Of a stretch of DNA of 64,000 nucleotides, positions 8,484 through 18,459 are shown one piece after another. The notes below the pieces were generated by a model. The model saw only the letters and a list, made by a program, of their open reading frames with translations, was not told the DNA's origin and searched no databases. This DNA comes from Virgibacillus sp. LDC-1. GTDB taxonomy: Bacteria; Bacillota; Bacilli; Bacillales; Amphibacillaceae. The stretch spans positions 1-64,000 of the forward strand of contig NZ_JARUVL010000004.1 of assembly GCF_030137545.1 (NCBI RefSeq). Reading direction: 5' to 3'. Position numbers and translations under genes: made by a program. Position 1 is the first letter of the stretch. Each line of letters starts with the position of its first letter.

Positions 8484-10891
8484 TGGATATTGCAAAAGTG
8501 ATTGTTGACGTTCCGAGCCGCCAGGTAAATCAAACATTTGACTACCTCGTTCCAACTCGTTTCCAAGAAGTGCTAGAAGTTGGAATGCGTGTTATTATAC
8601 CGTTCGGTTCGCGGAAGGTCATGGGGTTTGTTGTAGGAAAAGCAGATTCCTCTCATTTTGATAAATTAAAAGAAATCGTTGACGTGCTTGATATTACTCC
8701 TGTGTTAACCGATGAATTGCTTAAACTTGGTAAGTGGCTTGCTAATGAAACATTAAGCTTTTATATTACTGCTTATCAAGCAATGCTTCCACAAGTGTTA
8801 AAAGCAAACTATGATAAAGAGCTCGTTCGTATGACAACGGAGCGGTTACCAGATCAATTAGAAATTCTATTTCAGGGACGCGATCGATTAGCATACGCAG
8901 AATTTGTCGCTGCTAAGGTTCCTTATCGCTTATTGAGAAAAGTAATAGAGACTGGAGAAATTGAGCTTGAATACATTGTAAAATCTAGAATTACGAAGAA
9001 ACAAATTACAATGGTGTCACCTGCAAAGGAGCTTTATTTACTAGAAGAAGCATTATTGGATTTACCGACGTCTGCAAAAAAACAACGAGATATTATTCGT
9101 TTCTTTATTAATCATTCGGAAGCAGTGGAACAATCCGCTTTATTAAAGCAGTTTTATACAAGTCATTCTACTATTAGAACCTTAGTTCAGAAATCATTAC
9201 TAAAAACATATAAGCAAGAGGTGTACCGAAATCCATATGACGATTCTTCTTTTCCACAAACAGCGCCATTACCATTAACTGAGCAGCAAGCAAAAGCAAT
9301 TAAGCCGATTAAAAAGCAGATTGAGCAAGGAAAGCACGATATATTTTTACTGCACGGAATTACCGGGAGTGGTAAAACGGAGATTTATCTTCAAGCTATT
9401 CAAGATGTTTTAGAAAAAGGGCAGGAAGCAATTGTACTTGTTCCTGAAATATCACTTACACCACAGATGGTTAACCGTTTTAAAGGAAGGTTTGGATCAA
9501 AAGTTGCTGTGTTGCATAGTGCATTATCAAATGGTGAAAAATATGATGAGTGGCGAAAGATCTATCGGAAGGAAGTAAAAGTAGTTGTTGGAGCACGTTC
9601 GGCTATTTTTGCACCGTTTGAAAATATAGGCATTATTATTATTGACGAAGAGCATGAGACAACCTACAAGCAGGAAGATCAGCCAAGATATCATGCGCGT
9701 GATGTTGCAATTCAGCGTGGAAAAACGAATAATTGTCCAGTTATTTTAGGAAGTGCCACGCCGACACTAGAATCTTATGCACGTGCAAAGAAGCATGTTT
9801 ATAAGCTATTAACCTTAAATAAACGAACAAATAATAAAGGGATGCCAGAGGTAGAAATAATTGATATGCGAAATGAGCTTCATGCAGGAAATCGCACCAT
9901 GTTTTCGAGAGCGCTCAAAGAAGAAGTAGAAGCAACAATGGCGCGTGGTGAACAAATTGTGCTTCTATTAAATCGTCGCGGCTATTCCACGTTTGTCATG
10001 TGCAGAGATTGTGGCCATGTGAAAGAATGCCCCCATTGTGACATCGCTTTAACGTTTCATAAGCAGAGCAATCAATTAAAATGCCATTATTGCTCCTATG
10101 AGGAGCCAATGCCATCAAATTGTCCTTCCTGTGAGAGTGATTCTATTCGCTATTTTGGAACAGGGACCCAGCGTGTGGAAGAAGCGTTAACACAGCTTAT
10201 TCCAGAAGCCCGCATTATACGTATGGATGTCGATACAACAAGTAGAAAAGGCGCACATGAACGGTTGCTGCGACAATTTGCGAACAAAGAAGCAGACATT
10301 CTTCTCGGGACGCAAATGATTGCAAAAGGACTTGATTTTGAAAATGTCACATTGGTAGGTGTATTAACTGCTGATTCGATGTTACATTTACCTGATTTTC
10401 GTTCTTCTGAAAAAACCTTTCAGCTTTTAACACAGGTTAGTGGGAGAGCAGGTAGACATGAATTGCCAGGGAAAGTAATTGTTCAGACGTATACACCTGA
10501 ACATTATAGTATTATGTTAGCGAGTAAATATGATTTTGAGCAATTTTTTCAACATGAAATGAAGATGAGAAGAACATTCCAATACCCACCTTATGTATAT
10601 TTAACGTTATTAACGGTTTCTCATCCTAATCATGCGAAAGCTGTTCAGGTAACACAACGAATAGCAAGGATGCTCGTACAATGCGTGCACAAAGATACGG
10701 TTGTTCTTGGACCAACACCATCTCCAATTTTAAAGATGAAGGATAGATATCGCTATCAATGCATGTTAAAATACAAAAACGAACCAAAGCTTCGCGTATA
10801 TATTAAAAAGATTATCGACCAATTAGATGAAGAAATTCGCAAGGAAGATTTACTAGTAACTGTTGATATGCAGCCGTATCAACTCATGTAA
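8483..10891 (+). CDS. priA: Primosomal protein N' (PriA replication-restart helicase)
   Basis: 3'-5' superfamily 2 helicase that recognises stalled forks and reloads the replicative helicase. The 802 residues have an N-terminal 3'-DNA-binding domain, Walker A GSGKT with K298, the DEEH box at 388-391, and a paired zinc-binding insert with eight cysteines (CRDCGHVKECPHC through CPSC) between the helicase lobes. GTG start. In B. subtilis def follows priA; here fmt begins 24 bases after the stop and def is missing. Confidence 0.96.
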   Translation: MDIAKVIVDVPSRQVNQTFDYLVPTRFQEVLEVGMRVIIPFGSRKVMGFVVGKADSSHFDKLKEIVDVLDITPVLTDELLKLGKWLANETLSFYITAYQAMLPQVLKANYDKELVRMTTERLPDQLEILFQGRDRLAYAEFVAAKVPYRLLRKVIETGEIELEYIVKSRITKKQITMVSPAKELYLLEEALLDLPTSAKKQRDIIRFFINHSEAVEQSALLKQFYTSHSTIRTLVQKSLLKTYKQEVYRNPYDDSSFPQTAPLPLTEQQAKAIKPIKKQIEQGKHDIFLLHGITGSGKTEIYLQAIQDVLEKGQEAIVLVPEISLTPQMVNRFKGRFGSKVAVLHSALSNGEKYDEWRKIYRKEVKVVVGARSAIFAPFENIGIIIIDEEHETTYKQEDQPRYHARDVAIQRGKTNNCPVILGSATPTLESYARAKKHVYKLLTLNKRTNNKGMPEVEIIDMRNELHAGNRTMFSRALKEEVEATMARGEQIVLLLNRRGYSTFVMCRDCGHVKECPHCDIALTFHKQSNQLKCHYCSYEEPMPSNCPSCESDSIRYFGTGTQRVEEALTQLIPEARIIRMDVDTTSRKGAHERLLRQFANKEADILLGTQMIAKGLDFENVTLVGVLTADSMLHLPDFRSSEKTFQLLTQVSGRAGRHELPGKVIVQTYTPEHYSIMLASKYDFEQFFQHEMKMRRTFQYPPYVYLTLLTVSHPNHAKAVQVTQRIARMLVQCVHKDTVVLGPTPSPILKMKDRYRYQCMLKYKNEPKLRVYIKKIIDQLDEEIRKEDLLVTVDMQPYQLM

Positions 10892-10915
10892 AGCTATAGG
10901 AAAGAAGGGATTTGC

Positions 10916-11857
10916 TTGAAACGAATTGTATTTATGGGTACACCAGATTTTTCAGTGCCAATTTTAAAAACGCTAATAGAATCCGAATATGAAGTAGTAC
11001 TTGTTGTTACACAACCTGATCGACCAAAGGGAAGAAAAAAAATATTGACTCCTCCTCCTGTAAAGGTAGAAGCAGAACAGCATGGTATTCCGATTTATCA
11101 GCCTGAAAAATTGACGAAAGCATACCAGGAAATTATTGATTATAACCCAGATTTAATCGTTACTGCGGCATATGGACAATTGCTTCCTAAAGGTCTATTA
11201 GATGCACCAGCATTTGGTTGTATTAATGTTCATGCCTCGTTATTACCTGAATTACGTGGGGGAGCACCAATCCATTATGCAATCATGCAAGGAAAACAAG
11301 AGACAGGTATAACCATAATGTATATGGTTGAGAATCTTGATGCAGGTGATATCTTAACGCAAGTTCGTGTGCCAATTGAACAAGCTGATCATGTAGGATC
11401 GATGCATGATAAATTATCAACAGCAGGGGCACAATTATTAATAGAAACCTTACCGAAGCTATTTAATGGTGAGCTTCAGCCCATGAAGCAAGATGATGTA
11501 AAGGCAACGTTTGCAGCTAATATTAAGCGTGAGCAAGAGCGTATCGACTGGAGTAAAGCAAACACTTCGATTTATAACCAAATTAGGGGACTTCATCCAT
11601 GGCCAGTAGCGTTTACAACATATGATAATCAACCAATGAAAGTTTGGTGGGGAGAAGTTGATAATAATGAATATTCAGGTGTACCAGGGCAAATTGTTGC
11701 TAAGCCAAATGACGAAGGTTTAACGGTAATATGCGGTAACAAAAAAGCTGTGAGAATTACAGAAATTCAACCATCAGGAAAAAAACGAATGTCTGTCAAG
11801 GAATATTTATTAGGATCCAGTGAACGAATTAAAATCGGAAAAATATTAGGTGAGTAA
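10916..11857 (+). CDS. fmt: Methionyl-tRNA formyltransferase
   Basis: Formylates initiator Met-tRNA with 10-formyl-THF. The 313 residues include [10 protein letters not shown] at the N-terminus, the catalytic-site motif [14 protein letters not shown] (Asn-His-Asp triad region), and an OB-like C-terminal tRNA-binding domain. TTG start at 10916 after AAGAAGGGA. Its usual partner gene def (peptide deformylase) is not adjacent, so deformylase must be encoded elsewhere. Confidence 0.95.
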   Translation: MKRIVFMGTPDFSVPILKTLIESEYEVVLVVTQPDRPKGRKKILTPPPVKVEAEQHGIPIYQPEKLTKAYQEIIDYNPDLIVTAAYGQLLPKGLLDAPAFGCINVHASLLPELRGGAPIHYAIMQGKQETGITIMYMVENLDAGDILTQVRVPIEQADHVGSMHDKLSTAGAQLLIETLPKLFNGELQPMKQDDVKATFAANIKREQERIDWSKANTSIYNQIRGLHPWPVAFTTYDNQPMKVWWGEVDNNEYSGVPGQIVAKPNDEGLTVICGNKKAVRITEIQPSGKKRMSVKEYLLGSSERIKIGKILGE

Positions 11858-11859
11858 TT

Positions 11860-13209
11860 GTGGAAAAATATCTGCTTCGAAATACAATATTAGATCTTTT
11901 ACTACGAATCGATCAAGACAACGGATATAGTCATTTATTAATTAATCATGAAATTAAATCAAAGCATATTCCTGTAAAAGATGAGGCTTTACTAACTGAA
12001 ATAGTTTACGGAACCATACAACAAAAGCTAACATTGGACTTTTATATCCAGCATTTTATAAAAGGGAAAAAGAGGCTTCAGCCATGGGTACAGATGCTTC
12101 TTCGTATGTCGATCTATCAAATGGTTTATTTAGATAAGATTCCAGACCATGCCATCATCCATGAAGCAGTAGAAATCGGCAAACAACGAGGGCATCGTGG
12201 CATTGCAGCTTTGATTAATGGCGTGTTACGAAACATTCAGCGAAATGGCGTACCAAATACTGATTTAATTTCAGACGATGTGGAACGAATAGCCGTGGAA
12301 ACGAGTCATCCTACATGGCTTGTACAACGTTGGATAACACATTACGGTTATGAAATTACAAAAGCAATGTGTATAGCGAATACAACACATAAACCAGTAT
12401 CAATTCGCGTTCAACCCCTGCTAATTAATCGTGATGAAGCAATGGCAATATTGCAAAAAGAGGGGATAGAAGTTCGCCCATCTGACTTCTCAGAGCAAGG
12501 AATCATAATTGAAAAAGGGAATATCATGAAATCAGCGTTGTGGAAAGCAGGGAAAGTTACCATTCAAGATCAAAGTTCGATGCTTGTTGGTGAAATGATG
12601 CAAGCTGAACCTGGCATGAAAGTTCTTGATGCTTGTAGTGCACCTGGCGGGAAAGTAACACACCTTGCAGAAAAAATGCAAAACAGCGGTGAAATTCATG
12701 CACATGATTTACACCAACGCAAGATCAAGCTAATCCAGCAAAAAATGGAGCAGCTTCAATTGTCTATTATCGAGCCAAAGCAAGCTGATGCAAGACAACT
12801 ACATACGATGTATGCGTCCGAAAGTTTTGATCGCATCCTTGTTGATGCGCCTTGTTCAGGACTAGGGGTTGTTCGAGGAAAGCCGGATATAAAATATAGT
12901 AAAACAGAAAACGATATTGCTCAATTAGCTAAAATCCAACGTGAAATTTTAGACAGTGTAGCACCATTATTAAAAGACAAAGGTAGTCTTATTTATAGTA
13001 CATGTACTGTGGATCCAACAGAAAATGAAGAAGTGATAAAAGCGTTTCTTACAAGTAATCCTGAATTTAATGTGGATGCACATTTTTTTGAAGAGCTTCC
13101 CACTATATTAAATGAGTCCCAAGGAATAACACCATATGGTTTACAAATATTCCCACAAACGTATAATACGGATGGCTTCTTTTTAACTAGATTAACACGC
13201 CACTTGTAG
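11860..13209 (+). CDS. rsmB: 16S rRNA m5C967 methyltransferase RsmB (Sun)
   Basis: SAM-dependent methyltransferase modifying 16S rRNA C967. The 449 residues contain an N-terminal NusB-like RNA-binding domain (about 1-140, with YGTIQQKLTLD), the SAM motif LDACSAPGGKVTHLAE, motif IV DAPCSGLGVV and the catalytic-cysteine motif YSTCTVDPTENEE. GTG start two bases after the fmt stop. B. subtilis has rlmN next; here it is absent and stp follows after 140 bases. Confidence 0.94.
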   Translation: MEKYLLRNTILDLLLRIDQDNGYSHLLINHEIKSKHIPVKDEALLTEIVYGTIQQKLTLDFYIQHFIKGKKRLQPWVQMLLRMSIYQMVYLDKIPDHAIIHEAVEIGKQRGHRGIAALINGVLRNIQRNGVPNTDLISDDVERIAVETSHPTWLVQRWITHYGYEITKAMCIANTTHKPVSIRVQPLLINRDEAMAILQKEGIEVRPSDFSEQGIIIEKGNIMKSALWKAGKVTIQDQSSMLVGEMMQAEPGMKVLDACSAPGGKVTHLAEKMQNSGEIHAHDLHQRKIKLIQQKMEQLQLSIIEPKQADARQLHTMYASESFDRILVDAPCSGLGVVRGKPDIKYSKTENDIAQLAKIQREILDSVAPLLKDKGSLIYSTCTVDPTENEEVIKAFLTSNPEFNVDAHFFEELPTILNESQGITPYGLQIFPQTYNTDGFFLTRLTRHL

Positions 13210-13290
13210 ATGTCATATATTCTGAACTTCGCTCGTGAAGAGATGGCTTTAATTCGTTATAGATTAAAAAAACATAAAAAAATTCTTTTA

Positions 13291-13318
13291 TTGTGCTTTT
13301 TGTGTAATACTGTATATA
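13291..13318 (+). promoter_or_regulatory. Candidate promoter for stp-prkC-rsgA
   Basis: -35 TTGTGC at 13291-13296, a 16-base spacer, and -10 TATATA at 13313-13318, in the gap where rlmN is missing. It is about 30 bases upstream of stp. Match quality is moderate. Confidence 0.4.
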
Positions 13319-13349
13319 AATAAAAGCCTATGATTAATGGGGTGGAATG

Positions 13350-14111
13350 ATGGAAGGACTGTTTTTAACAGATACAGGTCAGGTTAGACGCCATAACGAA
13401 GATGCTGGAGGTGTATACAAAAATGCCTCTGGTCAAATAATGGCCGTTATTGCTGATGGAATGGGTGGCCATCGTGCAGGAGATGTTGCAAGTCAAATGG
13501 CAACAAAGCAAATGGAACAAAAATGGCTAGCCACATCAGAATTGACCTCACCGGAGAAGGCTGAAGAATGGCTATCTCATGCATTAAATGATATTAACCA
13601 TTCAATTTACCAGCATTCAATCGAAAACGAAGAATGTAAAGGAATGGGTACAACGATTGTTATTGCGATTTGTACGAATGAGTTTTTTACAATTGCGCAT
13701 ATTGGTGACAGTCGATGCTATGTGCTCAATGAACACGGATTTAATCAAGTTACTGAAGACCACTCTCTCGTAAATGAACTTGTTCGATCTGGTCAAATTA
13801 CGAAGGTAGATGCCCAGCATCACCCGCGAAAAAACATTGTTTTGAAAGCGTTAGGTACTGAAGAACAGGTTGCTTCGGACATTCAATCAATTAGTTGGGA
13901 ATCAGGAGACAAGCTATTATTATGCTCGGATGGACTAACGGATAAGGTTGAAGATGAAGAACTATTTACTTTCATACAAGAAGCAACCGATTTAAAGACG
14001 GCAGGACAACAAATGATTCAATTAGCAAACGAACGCGGTGGGGAAGATAATGTATCCCTTGTGATGATTCAGCATATTTCATCAGAGAAAGCTGGTGATG
14101 AAGCGTGCTAA
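13350..14111 (+). CDS. stp: PP2C-family Ser/Thr protein phosphatase (Stp/PrpC)
   Basis: Mn2+-dependent phosphatase that reverses PrkC phosphorylation. The 253 residues carry the PPM metal motifs: DTGQVRRHNEDAG at the N-terminus, ADGMGGHRAGDVAS, the GDSRCYVL region, LLCSDGLTD, and GGEDNVSLVMI near the end. ATG 13350 is preferred over 13347 because GGGGTGG ends only one base before 13347. It overlaps prkC by seven bases, the conserved phosphatase-kinase couple. Confidence 0.93.
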   Translation: MEGLFLTDTGQVRRHNEDAGGVYKNASGQIMAVIADGMGGHRAGDVASQMATKQMEQKWLATSELTSPEKAEEWLSHALNDINHSIYQHSIENEECKGMGTTIVIAICTNEFFTIAHIGDSRCYVLNEHGFNQVTEDHSLVNELVRSGQITKVDAQHHPRKNIVLKALGTEEQVASDIQSISWESGDKLLLCSDGLTDKVEDEELFTFIQEATDLKTAGQQMIQLANERGGEDNVSLVMIQHISSEKAGDEAC

Positions 14112-16123
14112 GCGGTCGATTATTAGGAGAACGTTATCAAATTAAAGAAACAATTGGTGGAGGCGGGATGGCCAATGTATATTTGGCGACCGATATAATT
14201 CTTGAAAGAGATGTAGCAATTAAGGTATTGCGATTGGAATTTGCAAATGATGAAGAATTTATTGCTCGATTTGATAGAGAAGCACAATCAGCAACCAGCT
14301 TATCCCACCCTAATATCGTAAATATTTATGATGTAGGAGAAGAAGATCATATTTTATATATGGTTATGGAATATGTAGAGGGGATGACTTTAAAGGAATA
14401 TATTCACCGTCATGGACCATTGGAGGTTATGGAAGCAATTGATATTATGAAGCAAATAACCTCAGCTATTGCCCATGCACATGAAAATGATATTGTCCAT
14501 CGTGATATAAAGCCTCAAAATATTTTAATCAATACATATGGTCAAGTAAAAGTAACAGATTTTGGAATCGCGATTGCATTGAGTGCTACTGCATTGACAC
14601 AGACTAATTCTGTGCTAGGCTCTGTTCATTATTTATCACCGGAACAAGCAAGAGGTGGAATGGCAACTAAAAAATCGGATATTTATTCACTAGGTATTGT
14701 TTTTTATGAGCTGTTAACAGGACGGCTGCCGTTTTCTGGGCAATCCCCAGTGTCAATTGCTTTAATGCATTTGCAAAACGAAACCCCTTCTGTTCGAAGG
14801 TTTCACCCTGAAATTCCACAAAGTGTGGAAAATATTGTTTTAAAATCAACAGCAAAGGATCCATTTCACCGATTCGCTACGGTATACGAAATGGAAGCAA
14901 GTCTAGAGTCTGCACTTGATCCAAGTCGTATTAATGAAGAAAAATATGTTCCACCTAATGAGTTAGGAGAGGAGACGAAGGCGATTCCGATTATTACAGA
15001 AACGCAAATATCGGATTCACATCAAGATACGATCGTGCATCAAGCAAATGCAGATACAAAAAAAGCAAATAAAAAGGGAAAAGAAAAAGTAAAATCAAAA
15101 TCGAAATCCAAACCGGTTCCAGATAAAAAGCAACGAAGAAAAAAGAAGCTTATCATTAGCTTCACTATTCTGTTTGTTTTACTTGCTTCACTTGTTGCTG
15201 CACTTTTCTTGGTTCCAGGTATGTTAAAGCCGAAGGATGTTGTTATACCAAATGTTGCTGAAATGGAGTATCAGGATGCTGTTGATGCATTGGAAGAATT
15301 AAATTTAAAAGCAGAACAAGAAATGATATATTCCGATGAAATTGAAGAAGGCTATGTTGTAAAAACGGATCCAAAAGCAGGAAAATCGGTGAAGGAAAAT
15401 TATACCGTAACGGTTTTTGTTAGCCAAGGAAAAGAAAAAGAAACGTTTGAAGATTATGTAGGACGGGACTTTGATCAAGTAAAAAGAATGCTAGAAGAAA
15501 AAAATTACCAGGAAGTAATTGCGTACGAAAAGCATTCGGATCAGCCAGTAGGTGAGATTATTAATCAAATTCAACCCGCTCCAGATGCGGAAGTAATTCC
15601 TGGGGAGACAAAGGTTATCTTTGAAATAAGCAGTGGTCCAGAATTGATTAGCTTAAATAATTTACGTGGAATGTCACGTGATGAGGTAAAGGAATATTTA
15701 GCTGATCAGGGTCTTAAGATGAATGAAATTGAAGAGAACTCTGATACCGTTCCTAAAGGACAAGTTATCCGACAAAAGCCTTCTGCAAACACTGCATTGG
15801 AGAAAGGTGCAACGGTAGATGTATACATTTCCATTGGTCCAGAAGAAAAACCACCATCAACGCATTCGATTACATTTACGGTTCCTTATAATCCAGAAGA
15901 AGAGGCAGAAGATGATGAAAAGCCAACACCTCAAACGGTTCAAATATACATCGGAGATATGAATAATCAAATATCGGAAGTTTACAAAGAAGATGAGATT
16001 ACGAAGGACAAGGAGTATACGATTAAGTTAATGATTGCACCAGACTCGAATGGGGAATACAAAGTGATACGTGATGGTGAAGTAGTCCTTAACAAAACTG
16101 TAGCATACGAAGAGGGTGAATAA
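14105..16123 (+). CDS. prkC: PASTA-domain Hanks-type Ser/Thr kinase PrkC
   Basis: Membrane kinase that senses muropeptides and lipid II and controls germination, stationary-phase and cell-wall functions. The kinase domain spans about 10-270 with a glycine loop (GGGGMANVYLA), catalytic lysine K40, HRDIKPQN at 132-139 and a DFG loop. A Lys-rich linker precedes a single membrane helix at about 348-371. Three PASTA repeats follow (about 378-580), then a C-terminal Ig-like segment, as in B. subtilis PrkC. GTG start inside the end of stp. 672 residues. Confidence 0.96.
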   Translation: MLSGRLLGERYQIKETIGGGGMANVYLATDIILERDVAIKVLRLEFANDEEFIARFDREAQSATSLSHPNIVNIYDVGEEDHILYMVMEYVEGMTLKEYIHRHGPLEVMEAIDIMKQITSAIAHAHENDIVHRDIKPQNILINTYGQVKVTDFGIAIALSATALTQTNSVLGSVHYLSPEQARGGMATKKSDIYSLGIVFYELLTGRLPFSGQSPVSIALMHLQNETPSVRRFHPEIPQSVENIVLKSTAKDPFHRFATVYEMEASLESALDPSRINEEKYVPPNELGEETKAIPIITETQISDSHQDTIVHQANADTKKANKKGKEKVKSKSKSKPVPDKKQRRKKKLIISFTILFVLLASLVAALFLVPGMLKPKDVVIPNVAEMEYQDAVDALEELNLKAEQEMIYSDEIEEGYVVKTDPKAGKSVKENYTVTVFVSQGKEKETFEDYVGRDFDQVKRMLEEKNYQEVIAYEKHSDQPVGEIINQIQPAPDAEVIPGETKVIFEISSGPELISLNNLRGMSRDEVKEYLADQGLKMNEIEENSDTVPKGQVIRQKPSANTALEKGATVDVYISIGPEEKPPSTHSITFTVPYNPEEEAEDDEKPTPQTVQIYIGDMNNQISEVYKEDEITKDKEYTIKLMIAPDSNGEYKVIRDGEVVLNKTVAYEEGE

Positions 16124-17005
16124 ATGCCAGAAGGCAGGATAATGAAGGCACTGAGCGGATTTTATTATGTGAAAACAGGCCAAGAGATCATTTCGTGTAA
16201 AGGGAGAGGTGTTTTCCGTAATAAAAAGATAACTCCTTTAGTCGGAGACTTTGTCGTATATGATATAAATGATCATCGAGAAGGATACATTACAGAAATT
16301 AAACAACGAAAAAATGAATTGGTTCGTCCACCAATTGCCAATGTTGATCAGGCTGTCATTATTAGCTCAGCAGCAGAACCAGTGTTTAGTACGGTTCTGC
16401 TCGATCGCTTTTTAGTATTGATTGAAGCAAAAGAAATTAAACCAATTATTTTTATAACAAAAAAGGATAAGCTGACAGATAAAGACATGGTCAGCATGGA
16501 GAAATTCAAGCGTGAGTATGAACAAATTGGTTATCCGATCGAGTTTATTTCCACAAAAAGCACGGAAGATGTTGAAGCAATAAAGCATTACTTTAAGGAA
16601 CGTGTAACGGTATTTGCTGGACAATCAGGTGTTGGGAAATCATCCTTATTAAATGCACTGCAGCCATCCTTAACCCTTGAAACAGGAGAAATATCAAAAA
16701 GCCTAGGAAGAGGAAAGCATACAACACGCCATGTGGAATTAGTAGAAATAAATGGTGGACTCATTGCGGATACACCTGGATTTAGTTCGTTAGATTTTCA
16801 AGAAATAGAACTGGACATACTCGCCACATGCTTTCCAGAGTTTAGAGAACGTCAGCATGCTTGTAAATTTCGTGGCTGTATGCATATTAATGAGCCAAAA
16901 TGTGCAGTAAAAGAAGCTGTAGAAAAAGGGGACATTATGAATTATCGCTATGATCATTATGTTCGCTTTTATGAAGAAATCCAATTAAGAAAGCCGAGGT
17001 ATTAA
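16124..17005 (+). CDS. rsgA: Ribosome small-subunit-dependent GTPase RsgA (CpgA)
   Basis: Circularly permuted GTPase that checks late 30S assembly. The 293 residues have an N-terminal OB-fold (starts MPEGRIMKALSGFYYV), a permuted G domain with TKKD as G4, the P-loop GQSGVGKSS (K172), DTPGFSS as G3, and a C-terminal zinc knuckle with Cys/His spacing CxxxxC-x-H-xxxxx-C. ATG immediately after the prkC stop. In B. subtilis the encoded protein is a substrate of the adjacent kinase PrkC. Confidence 0.95.
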   Translation: MPEGRIMKALSGFYYVKTGQEIISCKGRGVFRNKKITPLVGDFVVYDINDHREGYITEIKQRKNELVRPPIANVDQAVIISSAAEPVFSTVLLDRFLVLIEAKEIKPIIFITKKDKLTDKDMVSMEKFKREYEQIGYPIEFISTKSTEDVEAIKHYFKERVTVFAGQSGVGKSSLLNALQPSLTLETGEISKSLGRGKHTTRHVELVEINGGLIADTPGFSSLDFQEIELDILATCFPEFRERQHACKFRGCMHINEPKCAVKEAVEKGDIMNYRYDHYVRFYEEIQLRKPRY

Positions 17006-17007
17006 CG

Positions 17008-17664
17008 ATGACGAAAATTGCACCATCTATTTTATCAGCTGATTTTGCCAAGCTAGGAGAGGAAATAAAAGATGTAGAGGCAGGAGGTGCGGATTACATC
17101 CATGTAGACGTAATGGACGGTAATTTTGTACCAAATATTACAATTGGACCATTAATTGTCGATGCAATAAAGCCGATTACATCCCTTCCTTTAGATGTTC
17201 ATTTAATGATCCAAAACCCAGATCAATATATTCAGGCATTTGCTGATGCTGGCGCTTCAATCATTACAGTTCATCAAGAAGCCTGTGTCCATTTACACCG
17301 AACAATTGAAATGATTAAAAATGCTGGCGTAAAAGCTGGTGTAACCATTAATCCAGGGACACCCATTGAAATGATTCGCGATGTTCTTCCAAATGTGGAT
17401 TTAGTATTAATTATGACAGTTAACCCTGGATTCGGAGGACAGTCCTTTATTTATGAAGCGGCAGAAAAAATAAAACAAGTTGCTAAGTGGAGAAAAGAAC
17501 GAAATCTAACGTTTGAGATAGAAGTAGACGGTGGTGTAAATACAGAAACAGCAAAATGGTGTACCGATGCAGGAGCAGATGTGTTAGTTGCAGGAAGTGC
17601 TATTTTTAATAAAACAGACCGTCAAGAAGCAATTCAATCAATTATAGAGTCAACAAAGGGTTAA
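17008..17664 (+). CDS. rpe: Ribulose-phosphate 3-epimerase
   Basis: Interconverts ribulose-5-phosphate and xylulose-5-phosphate in the pentose phosphate pathway. The 218 residues form a TIM barrel with the signatures IAPSILSADFAKLG, HVDVMDGNFVPNITIGP, MTVNPGFGGQ and EVDGGVN, which supply the metal-binding His/Asp residues and the phosphate site. Two bases separate it from rsgA. The rsgA-rpe-thiN order is conserved in Bacilli. Confidence 0.96.
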   Translation: MTKIAPSILSADFAKLGEEIKDVEAGGADYIHVDVMDGNFVPNITIGPLIVDAIKPITSLPLDVHLMIQNPDQYIQAFADAGASIITVHQEACVHLHRTIEMIKNAGVKAGVTINPGTPIEMIRDVLPNVDLVLIMTVNPGFGGQSFIYEAAEKIKQVAKWRKERNLTFEIEVDGGVNTETAKWCTDAGADVLVAGSAIFNKTDRQEAIQSIIESTKG

Positions 17665-17668
17665 ATAG

Positions 17669-18316
17669 ATGGTATGTGTTGCAATTGTAGCAAATGGACC
17701 GAGGGATGCATTGCCAGATTTGACCGATTATAGCGGAGAAGTAGACATTTGGATTGGAGCCGATCTTGGAGCAACCTATATAATTGAGGCAGGTATGAAG
17801 CTGGATTATGCATTAGGTGACTTTGATTCAGTTGATAAGTTACAAAAGAATCTAATAGAAAAGCATGCTTCTAATTATAAAGCGTATCCAGACGAAAAGG
17901 ATGAAACAGACCTTGAAATTGCGTTAAATAAAGCAATCGAATTAAATCCTCAAAAAGTATATTTGTTTGCTGTAACCGGTGGTCGCCTAGATCATACCTT
18001 AGTGAATGTCCAAGCTTTATATCTACTTCTAGAAAAAGGGATTCGTGGAATTATAGTGGATAATTTAAATGAATTAGAAGTTACAAAGCCGGGATCGTAT
18101 ACTGTGCAGGAAAATGGAAGATATCCAAATATTTCTTTTCTTCCGCTAACCAATTCGGTAACAGGTTTAACATTACAAGGGTTTTATTATCCATTAAAAG
18201 CTGCGACGATTTCATTGGGTTCGACACGATGTATTTCAAATAAGCTTATTTCAAATAGTGGTACTTTTTCATACACTGAAGGCATATTAATACTAGTAAA
18301 GAGTCGTGATTCCTAA
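17669..18316 (+). CDS. thiN: Thiamine pyrophosphokinase
   Basis: Converts thiamine to thiamine pyrophosphate. The 215 residues include the GADLGATYIIEAG start of the active site, the LGDFDSV motif, the DEKDETDLEIAL motif and the GGRLDHTLVN motif, all typical of ThiN. The C-terminal half is the beta-sandwich thiamine-binding domain. ATG four bases after the rpe stop, same transcription unit. Confidence 0.95.
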   Translation: MVCVAIVANGPRDALPDLTDYSGEVDIWIGADLGATYIIEAGMKLDYALGDFDSVDKLQKNLIEKHASNYKAYPDEKDETDLEIALNKAIELNPQKVYLFAVTGGRLDHTLVNVQALYLLLEKGIRGIIVDNLNELEVTKPGSYTVQENGRYPNISFLPLTNSVTGLTLQGFYYPLKAATISLGSTRCISNKLISNSGTFSYTEGILILVKSRDS

Positions 18317-18366
18317 TTTGTTACGATTCCAATGTAAGCTTTTTGCAAAATGAGGAGGTCGAACTC

Positions 18367-18450
18367 ATGAAATTTTATACTATTAAACTTCCAAGATTTA
18401 TCGGAGGCTTTGTTCGAATCGTGATCGGTGTTTTTAAAAAAGAGAAATAG
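18367..18450 (+). CDS. spoVM: SpoVM, spore coat assembly peptide
   Basis: A 27-residue amphipathic peptide beginning MKFYTIKLPRFIGG, nearly identical at the N-terminus to B. subtilis SpoVM (26 residues), including Pro9 needed for recognition of the convex forespore membrane. In relatives it anchors SpoIVA to the forespore and is degraded by FtsH. A strong GAGGAGG ribosome binding site lies 9 bases upstream and a terminator follows. The thiN-spoVM-rpmB setting is the same as in B. subtilis. It is good evidence that the organism forms endospores. Confidence 0.95.
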   Translation: MKFYTIKLPRFIGGFVRIVIGVFKKEK

Positions 18451-18459
18451 TCAGAAGTT

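Noticed and set aside
13210-13323. 37-codon frame starting directly after the rsmB stop (MSYILNFAREEMALIRYRL...)
   Set aside because: No recognised family, weak ribosome binding context and overlap with a likely promoter. It is probably chance.
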